Source of the DNA: Lunularia cruciata
Taxonomy: Eukaryota; Streptophyta; Marchantiopsida; Lunulariales; Lunulariaceae
Assembly (NCBI GenBank): GCA_948567375.1
Contig: OX419757.1
Location: 29,016,001-29,080,000 of the forward strand
Direction: 5' to 3'
Length of the DNA: 64,000 nucleotides
The stretch's first letter is position 1. Each line of letters begins with the position of its first letter. The notes under the pieces were generated by a model, which had not been told where the DNA came from, did not search any database, and saw only the letters and a list, made by a program, of their open reading frames with translations. A program made the position numbers and the translations under genes. This document shows, piece after piece, positions 56,502 through 64,000 of this stretch.

Positions 56502-58160
56502 TTAGAAGTAGACCGGAGTATGATGAGTAGACTTTGTTCTCTACATAGCGGGAAGCGGTCCACGCCTGTCAATGAACTCCGAGATCCCGTCACTTGGCCC
56601 GTATCATAGAGCAGACCTGCCATCTGAGAAGTCCGTACAGATGGGTGGTACGTCTTTACGACGATTCTGGCAGGCTACTACAAAACTCGTGCCATATACA
56701 TGCAGCACCTTCGTTGACTAAAAAGGTTCAGAAACTTTTCTCGATTGAAGATTTAACAGTACCCAAACTTGACACTTCGACTTAATGGTACCTTAAATTA
56801 GCCAAAGAGTATGTCGGGTGCCATGTAGATCGTCGAGAAACCTGCTTGTCACCGTTAGCAGCACACAAGGTGGTGCTGGCAAATAGATCTAGGAATCCGT
56901 CACAGTTGGCACCCGACGAAGCGGTGTTGGCGAGGGATGTTCTTGTCTCTCGATTCTTGACACCCATCCACAATAAATAATCTTTAATATAAAGGAAATA
57001 TCAGGTCCACAGGAAACCAAAAAGAGTAGAGTGAACAGACATTAATTTGATGTATATAACCTCAATGAAATGTAGATTGACAGAATAAATACGATAATGA
57101 ACTACCGAGTTTGGGATTTATGTTCAATAAAATTTATGGTGTGAACATCCAACTAACCACGGTATCTTTTATGCTCCGAAGCAAATCCAATTTGCATTAT
57201 CTACTCAATGAGAATTTCGTGATCTAAGTAATCTTACTAAATCTTCATCGTGATAAAAGCTTTTTTAAGTTCAGAAGTGGGAATGCTGCCGAGGGTGGAA
57301 GAGGCTACTCTAAAAAGTTACTTAAAGAGAAGGACGTGAGCGCGCATGCTTCATGTAGGATATAAATTAACATAGTTAAAATAGTTAACTCCTATCATTT
57401 TTAACTCATTCTAATATTTTTATATTGAAGAATGTAAATAATTATATAATAGGTATTTACTTATCTTTTATTGGTATGAAAAATCTGTCTTACAGCATTT
57501 AAGATATCTGAGATAATAACCTGATATTTTTTATGTGATATTACATATGGAATTTTCAGATTAATCTTAAAATTACTCCTAAACTCCTAAAATTGCTCAT
57601 TTATCTGTAAAAATAATAATTAGATTCTTCATTAAATGAAGAATTTAAACAGATAGCAATTTGATAGAATAAATGTAGAATGTGATTGAGTAATTGTTGT
57701 GTAAAAGACAAATCAAAGTCTTATTGAACATCATTTAGTACAAAATGTTTAGAAAGTGTTAATTTTCAATGAACTTCTTGCATTTAAAACTCTTGAATTT
57801 ATTCAACTTCAAAATGTAGAGCTTTTCTTCCAAAAATGTAAATCTAAATGTAGAGCTTTCCTTCCAAAAACTATATCTAATATCATAAGTCACACTATTA
57901 TTAATCTTAGTTTAAACTCCATACTTAGTATACTTTCTATAGAAAAATGACAATCTGTACTATTCATTATATAATTGAAATACCAGTAAATTCTATTATG
58001 ATGAGATCTTTATAGATTATATTAGAATGATTAGAATATTGAATTTATGTAAATAATCTAATGAAAGAAATCAATTTAATGCATATTCTATTAGGTATAT
58101 TGAAATAAAACACCAAGCTAAATTTAATTCATGTTATAAAACTTAACAAATGTACCTTGT
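56502..58160. other. AT-rich stretch without recognised genes
   Basis: No supportable coding region or element. Very AT-rich from about 57,350. Two adjacent variants of TGTAGAGCTTTTCTTCCAAAAA lie at 57,818-57,870. Confidence 0.5.
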
Positions 58161-58161
58161 C

Positions 58162-58262
58162 GTGCATATATATATCGTTACATAACATACATCGCTGTCA
58201 ACATCATACACTATAGAAGCACAACTCACACATAAGTCATACATAGACTCTAAAGTGCCACA
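58162..58262. repeat. 100-bp direct repeat, copy 1
   Basis: Nearly identical to 58,720-58,820 (AACATCATACACTATAGAAG core, ending AAAGTGCCACA). Confidence 0.85.
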
Positions 58263-58820
58263 ATAATCAGATTGTTTATCACTCTCAACTCAACTCAACT
58301 CAAATCAGTACTTGATCTGTCACTCTATAAATTGTCAACAACTAGGCACTGATTACAGTCAAGCCACACCCACTCCAGCATAGAGAATCCAGGTGACACT
58401 CGCTAGCCTCTGTCCACCATAGCCAGGAACTCGAAGCCTCAACATCAGAGAAGTGAGCTCTTTGGAGCTGCACTTCGAAAGTATACCTCTTGGACTTGAG
58501 CTAGGTCTGACCCTAATGGTCCCGCTGATGGCACACTCGACGGTGCAAATGGTGCAAAGTGACAGTGGGCCCCACTATGAAGTCAGTACCCTGAACACGA
58601 AATCTGGCCGTTGGAAAGTAGTCTTTGAGAACTTGCTGAAATAACTCTAACTACTATCATTGGAACTCTAGTGTCCGAGCAATCTAGATGCGACACTATA
58701 AATGGTGTGACAGTTTTCATGTGTATATACACCACTACACAACATATATCACTGTCAACATCATACACTATAGAAGCACAACTCACACATAAGTCATACA
58801 TAGACTTTAAAGTGCCACAA
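58263..58820 (-). repeat. Candidate 3' LTR of gypsy element E
   Basis: On the minus strand TGTGGCACTTTAAAG follows the purine-rich AGGGGGCAAT just after the E polyprotein, as expected of polypurine tract plus LTR start. The first 100 bp recur at 58,162-58,262, suggesting a second, truncated LTR or an internal duplication. The matching 5' LTR was not found. Confidence 0.45.
58720..58820. repeat. 100-bp direct repeat, copy 2
   Basis: Partner of 58,162-58,262, same orientation. Confidence 0.85.
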
Positions 58821-58989
58821 TTGCCCCCTAGCTCGCGGTTAGGTCCCTCTAACTCCAAATAGCCATCTACTCCAAGTATATGGTATACCCTATGATGGGC
58901 AAAGATCAAGAGGCCGGGTGCTATGGAGCCCCATTGTTAGTTGCTTGTCTACAATCTATACCATATAAAGAATGAACTAACTATAAGTC

Positions 58990-59305
58990 AAGTACATCTA
59001 GGGCATAACCACTATCCCTGAGGAACCACCGTGAGGGATTGAGTCATACATGCCATATGCCATCCTCTTGAACAGCTATCACACACTAACATAGTAGTAG
59101 CTCCACTAGAAGAGCCACATAATATACACCTCAAGCCTGCATGTACAAGTGCCAAACTTGGGTCCATAGTACCATCAATGTTTGGGAGGTGGCATGGCAC
59201 ACAATTGCGCACATGATCCTTCCAAACAACACCATCACGTCCTTCTAACACAAGGACTCTAGATGGCAAAACCTCACGCACTTTCAAGATAATGCAGCCT
59301 ATCAA
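58990..59305 (-). pseudogene. PHD finger module at C-terminus of E pol
   Basis: Frame 59,012-59,305 reads VREVLPSRVLVLEGRDGVVW, then NCVPCHLPNIDG, then the zinc finger CILC-x11-CDSCSRGWHMAC. After one stop codon the same frame gives WLCPRC, completing a Cys4-His-Cys3 PHD finger. PHD fingers read histone H3 tails. It follows directly on the integrase tail, with no new start or spacer, so it looks like part of the element rather than a host gene. The stop at 59,012 is probably decay. Confidence 0.75.
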
Positions 59306-59309
59306 AATA

Positions 59310-60130
59310 TCAAGTGTCGTCGGTGTTGTCTGCTGTAGATATCCATAGTCACCTGGATGAAATTGAGGGTCTATAACCTCCTCCTAATATGGTAGCATAA
59401 CATAAAGTATCTCTATGCTAAGCAATCACCAAATTCTCAAAGGCCATTGGCATCACTCTCCAAAAGATCTCTGCCCGCTGAGAACATGCGCTCATCCATA
59501 CATCGGGGTCATCCAAGTCCAAAACTACAGTAGCATCTTGACAAATAGCTGCAAGTAAATCTGGATCTTGTCCATAGAGTAGAAAGTACGGAGAGAAGGA
59601 TGCTTAGGAGGCTTGTCAACTGAACCAATAGCCCATGGCCAACTAAGGTAACTGGAGATCCCAATCTCCCAAGTGGCCTCTTTGCAAACCATACTGTTGC
59701 AATCTTCTCTTCATCGTATGAACTACTCTCTTTGCTAAACCATCTACCTCAGGGTGATCTTGAGATGTAGTATGATGATCATTCAAAGCCTTGTCACACA
59801 AGACCTGAAACTCCCCCAAGAACTATGTACCCTAATCAGTCAAAACCTCAATTGGTGCACCAAAATGACTAAGAACTCGATCCAAAACAAGTTAGTTGTC
59901 CCTTCACTAGACTTGTCAAGAAGTGCCACCAACTCAATCCACTTGGAGAAGTGCTCCACCATCACCAAAACATACAGATGATGTCTCACAATCAGCAATA
60001 AAGATCTAGCAAAGTCCAAACTCCAACGGTAACCCAATCCCTTGATAGGTCATGGGTGTAATTGTGGCATAGGAACATTGAACGATGCTCTAACTCGGTC
60101 ACAAACCACACATGTGGCAACAAATTATTG
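59310..60130 (-). pseudogene. Integrase of element E
   Basis: Frame 59,840-60,037 holds the core start (GYRWSLDFARSLLL with catalytic Asp; YVLVMVEHFSKWIELVAL). The following frames give GAPIEVLTD (second Asp), a degraded catalytic-Glu region and SFSPYFLLYGQDPDLLAAI. Multiple stops. Confidence 0.8.
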
Positions 60131-60419
60131 TACCTTGGTTTGCATACAGCGCCACCAATAATAACTCCAGAGTAAGCTATATGTATGCTTTACTCCAAAA
60201 TGTCCTAACTCTTCATGAGCATGACAGACCAACTATGGTCTCTGACATGGAAGTGGTACTACTCGTACTCTACCATCCTCCCATACATGCAAAAGGTGTT
60301 TGCCCTCCAATCTGAACCATTTGGCTTGCTGAAGAACACGGTCTCTCTCCTGGGCCCCAATTGTGCCACCCACAACACTAGTGCAAAGATAGTCCATCAC
60401 TAAGACATCATCATGAATG

Positions 60420-61060
60420 TCTCATTGAATTGTACCAATATCTTCACTCTCTAGATCTGTGACCTTAATAACTCCTCTTATATGCACTGAGAGAGGTACC
60501 ACCAAAGCCTCAGAAAATATACATAGAAAGGCAGATGCATGCCAACTTGGCACCATCTCCTCATCTGTCTCACCATGCAAACGTGCTCCGGTCTGATCCT
60601 GCTGGTTGGGACATGGGTTTCTACTCAACCCATTTGCATCATGGTTCACCACTCCAAGTCTGTGAACAATCGTGAAATCATACTCCTGTAAAATCAGAGC
60701 CCATTGTGCAAGATTCTCTAAAAGCTTTTTGGACTCCAACAACCACTTCAATGGCTGATGATCAGTGATGAGAGTGAAGGGGTTACCAAATAGGTAACAT
60801 CAGTAATGTGCTACTACGCAAACTACTACCAAACACTCTCCCTCATATGAGCTATACTTTGCCTCCGCTGAATTGTTGGAGCAACTAGCATAGGCCACCA
60901 CAAACTCCTTCCTCTCATCATCATGTTGGGTGAGCACCGCTCCAAGCCTCAACATACTCCAATCAGTATGAACCTAAAATGGTTGTCCTTTGATCTGTCT
61001 CCTCAAAATAGGAGCAAATGTCAACCTCTCCTTGAGCTCTACAAAAGCTCCTCCTGCTCA
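60420..61060 (-). pseudogene. RNase H of element E
   Basis: Frame 60,422-60,751 reads MKWLLESKKLLENLAQWALI, then YDFTIVHRLGVVNHDANGLSRNP, the conserved end of gypsy RNase H. The earlier part (61,060-60,750) is recognisable but broken. Confidence 0.8.
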
Positions 61061-61860
61061 TCTCCCTAACACCACTCCTGTGTAAGCTTGGTCAGCTTTG
61101 TCAAGGCCTTAGCAATGGCACTAAATCCTCTAACATAGCAGCGATAGAAGTTTGCCAACCCAAGGAATGCTCGCACTCTGCTCACATCCGTAGGCCAAGG
61201 AATACATGCAATAGCCTCCACCTTGGTCTACTAAACACCAAGTCCTCCGGGGTAGATAATGTGACTCAAATACTCAACCTGCTCGTGGAAGAACCTACAC
61301 TTCCCAAGATGTAATTTGAGTCCATGAGATCTCAACCTCTCAAACACCTCCAACAACTATCTCTCATGCTCCTCCATAGTAGTGCTATAGACCAAAATGT
61401 CATCAATTTAACACCGAGCAAAATCCAATCCAGCTAGGATCTTATCTATGACCCTCAAGAACTCAATAAGAGTGTTGTTTAACCCAAACGGTAAGAACCT
61501 CCATTGATATAACACATCCTTGCCATGAGGATCAAAAGCCTAAAATGTTGTCTTGGACTTATCTCTTCCCAGATCGGCAATTGATGATATCTCACTCAAA
61601 GATCCAAAGTATTGAAGACCTTTGCATGCCCAATCGCATCAAAATCTCCTCTAATGTAGGCATGGCATACCGATCAGCCCTGGTCTATCGGTTGATAGGA
61701 TGGTAATCTCCATACATTTGCCTATTTGTGTAGTTGCCATGCATATCCTTCTTGGATGGAATCACTGACGCTGATGCATACTCTCCATGTGAAATCTCCA
61801 TCAAACCAGCCTCAAAAGGTCACTTTTCCGGCTCTAGATCAATGTTCTCTCCATCTCACT
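61061..61860 (-). pseudogene. Reverse transcriptase of element E
   Basis: Scattered frames: HGNYTNRQMYGDYHPINR, then DRYAMPTLEEIL, IDDILVYSTTMEEHERQL at the catalytic site, LRSHGLKLHLGKCRFF, and AFLGLANFYRCYV. A stop replaces the Tyr-like residue before DD. At least five stops or shifts. Confidence 0.8.
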
Positions 61861-62700
61861 ATATCGATTAGGACATCAGAAAATTGGTGTACTACTAGTC
61901 AGCTCAATCTGTATACCGAGTCCCTTCAGAGCACCCAAATCCTTCATACTCAAGGCAAAACAACTTATGTGGCTCCTCAAGAACCTCCAAACCCTCCGTC
62001 TTTCCTCTCCATTAAGCTTGGGTCCAAGATCTGGCTCCCAAGTATCCTTTGTAACTATAGTAGGAGTGGAAGACGTATTGACTGGCTACTACATTGGACC
62101 CTTTGGAGCAATAGTGTCATGCCTCCGACCACTAGAGGTCCCAACCTTTGTGTGAAAAACTCCCTCCACTCTGGCTGCAAGCTCCACACGTCCTCTAGCT
62201 CAGTCCCAAGTGGACCAAGGGTGTAATCCAAGTAGCCAATGCTCACCTAGATGGATTCCAAGTAGACCACTCTCCCTAGGAGCTACTGGCTGTGTGCCAA
62301 GAATCCCATGTCCACTCAGTCCATCGCCCCTAGCATGTGCCTAAATCATCTCCATAGGCACAAGGCTCATAAGTGTCCGAGTGGTGATGTCTATCAAGCG
62401 CATCCTATGCTGCTCTGCCAAGCAAAGGCTCACAATCCAAGTCAAATAGTTCAGGTCCATAGCCTGACCTAACACTTGATGCTTGGATGCCTCTGACATT
62501 GCTAGAATAGCGGTAATAATGGTGCAAAAACCCATCACCCCCTCTCTCTCATCAACGTCGGGCTCCACCAACTGCTATAATGGTGAGTCCCAAACAAGTC
62601 CAAGATCTCCCTCTTGAAAAGCATGAGCTTGGGAAACTCATGAGTGTGGGAAATGCGGCTCTAGGCTGTCCAACTAGGTTCACCATTGCCATAGGTGACC
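61861..62700 (-). pseudogene. Region upstream of RT in element E
   Basis: Minus-strand fragments SMKDLGALKGLGIQIELT, immediately before RT, and GPLGTELEDVWSLQPEWREF (62,055-62,246). A farther frame, 62,341-62,571, is unassigned and could be gag or linker. No protease motif recognised. Confidence 0.5.
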
Positions 62701-63191
62701 TATCAGCCACTACCACTGTTTGAAGGCCACTTCAAATGGCTCAGTGATGTCCGATAGTATTGACATACGTTAGCCTTCTAAGCACTGATGAAAAGAGTAT
62801 CTTTAGGTGTCCATGGGAGTGCAGCGGTCTGGCGATTAACCTGGACGGACATCACACATCTAAATATACCTGCAATAACAGGTCACTTTGGATTATTAAC
62901 TGGTGCTAACAAGTAACCAGTTTTCCTATTAGGGTATGACAAATAAGGGGTTTGGGACTTGCAAATGTCCATATCTTTTGCTTCTTGCACTTGTTTTGAA
63001 CAGAAAAGGGCTCATTGGATTCAGCTTTCAGTCCTCTTTCATATACTCAAGATGGATTTTGTGATCTCATGTTTTTCTGGTTGATGGAGTCTAAAACAGA
63101 AAATCTCTTGGAGTTAGTCACATTGTTGATGGGAGAAACATTTTCTGAACAAGAGGAAGATATTACATTAGAGTTCTAGAGCTGGTTCTTT
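62701..63191. other. Spacer between element E and the Harbinger relic
   Basis: No gene recognised. It may contain the 5' end of E and the left end of the Harbinger element, but no terminal repeats could be identified. Confidence 0.4.
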
Positions 63192-64000
63192 ATGGCAAAT
63201 AATTGTTTTTTGCTATCTCAAAGAGGAATACCAAGAGACTTCTGGGTGATACCAAGACAATACACATGGTGGGAGATTATTCACAAGCAAGTATGGTCAA
63301 TGGATTCAGACTTTCTAAACAATCAAATGAGAAGCAGGTACCGAATGTCATATAAGAGTCTTAAGAGATTGGTTGATGATATTGAACCACATGTGCCTAC
63401 TATGTCTGAATGGCTATATGCTAGAAAAAGAGTGGAGTTAGAAAAATGTGTAGTTGTAGTTTTACACAAATTTGCACACAATTCACCATTGAGAACTCTT
63501 AGTGATCTGTATTGTCTTGGTGAATCAACTAAAGTGAAGTACACTATAATTATAGTTGAGATACTAGCAAAAAAAGACAAAATATGCTCTAAATATATCA
63601 AATGGCCTATAGTAGCAGAATGTATTGAGAGCATGTAAAAGTTTGCACAGATCTGTGGAATTCCACAAATCATTGGTTGTATAGATGGTACACATATCAA
63701 ATTGAGAACTAAACCAACTATGATATTTTATCCTTAACACTATAGGAATAGACACTCAGATTACTCTGTTCTGCTACAAGGCATTTGTGATGCGGATCTT
63801 TGGTTTTGGGACTTGTGTTGTACGATGCCTGGATCTACTCACGATGCTACACATTTATGACAGTCCAACTTATATTAGGAAATGGAATCAGGGACATCTC
63901 TCACTCAACCAACACTCATTTTGCCACAAGAAAACCATACGATACAAGTGATTCCACCATTGATCCTTGGAGATACAGCCTATCCATTACATCAATGGTT
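63192..64000 (+). pseudogene. PIF/Harbinger-type transposase, broken and cut by window end
   Basis: Plus-strand DDE transposase of the HARBI1-like type. The N-terminal frame 63,192-63,638 includes SRYRMSYKSLKRLVDDI and LRTLSDLYCLGESTKVKY. The catalytic part carries GCIDGTHIKL (first Asp, about 63,684), VLLQGICDADLWFWDL, PGSTHDATH (second Asp, about 63,843) and ILGDTAYPLHQWL (third acidic residue, about 63,970). In-frame stops occur near 63,638, 63,735 and 63,856. The gene continues past 64,000. Confidence 0.85.

Larger units (their letters stand above)
58821..62700 (-). mobile_element. Gypsy element E with PHD finger
   Basis: Decayed minus-strand gypsy pol. From right to left: a region upstream of RT, RT (about 61,260-61,860), RNase H (about 60,420-61,060), integrase (about 59,340-60,130) and a PHD finger (58,990-59,130) where chromoviruses carry a chromodomain. 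It belongs to a different lineage from A/B/C, D and G. Left end tentatively at 58,820; right end not defined. Confidence 0.75.

Noticed and set aside
58990-59305. PHD finger as part of an independent host gene
   Set aside because: It follows the gypsy integrase tail in the same direction with no start or spacer. Kept as part of element E, though a captured host domain cannot be fully excluded.
1-64000. tRNA, rRNA and other structured RNA genes
   Set aside because: None recognised by eye. The short tRNA-like matches are retroelement primer sites. A covariance-model scan was not possible.

Overview
This is plant nuclear DNA. The only ordinary genes are two near-identical, intronless germin-like protein genes. 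Almost everything else is decayed Ty3/gypsy and Ty1/copia retrotransposon, plus one PIF/Harbinger-type transposase at the right edge. The species cannot be read from the sequence. Cysteine-free germin-like proteins and a gypsy element with a PHD finger behind integrase are compatible with a non-seed land plant such as a moss, but that is a weak inference.

Layout. Positions 1-3,100 and about 52,875-56,501 are the arms of a large inverted repeat. Each arm holds one germin-like gene, and the two genes point away from each other. The roughly 50 kb between the arms is a nest of retroelements. Relics of one copia family lie at the inner edge of each arm in mirror orientation (about 3.1-8.77 kb on minus; about 41.2-52.87 kb on plus). 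Between them is a plus-strand gypsy relic, F, found in three pieces. It was split by element A (9,303-16,910) and by chromovirus D (17,510-24,814), and its third piece ends at element B (25,440-39,094). B was itself entered by chromovirus G (32,706-38,343). Element C (41,724-49,512) sits in the right-hand copia.

Three gypsy families are present: A/B/C (Athila/Tat-like reverse transcriptase, tRNA-Asp-like primer site, extra zinc-knuckle ORF upstream of gag), D/F (chromodomain, initiator-Met primer site) and G (chromodomain, initiator-Met primer site, heat-shock-element-like LTR). Three solo LTRs have exact 5-bp target duplications: 18,458-19,195 (GTCGG), 30,672-31,095 (CATCT) and 39,391-40,119 (GATTG).

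Right of the second arm, 56.5-58.2 kb is AT-rich and without recognisable genes. It is followed by a minus-strand gypsy element, E (about 58.2-62.7 kb), whose reading frame carries a PHD finger after integrase, and by a broken Harbinger transposase (63.19-64.0 kb) that runs off the window.

How the parts relate. The germin-like genes look functional: secreted, metal-binding cupins. No pol gene in the window is intact, so the elements are relics, though their LTRs may still act as promoters or recombination substrates. The points most worth attention are the PHD-finger gypsy element, the heat-shock-element-rich LTR family, the inverted germin-like duplication with its retroelement core, the extra zinc-knuckle ORF of family A, and a 272-bp insertion in the right arm flanked by a 12-bp direct repeat.
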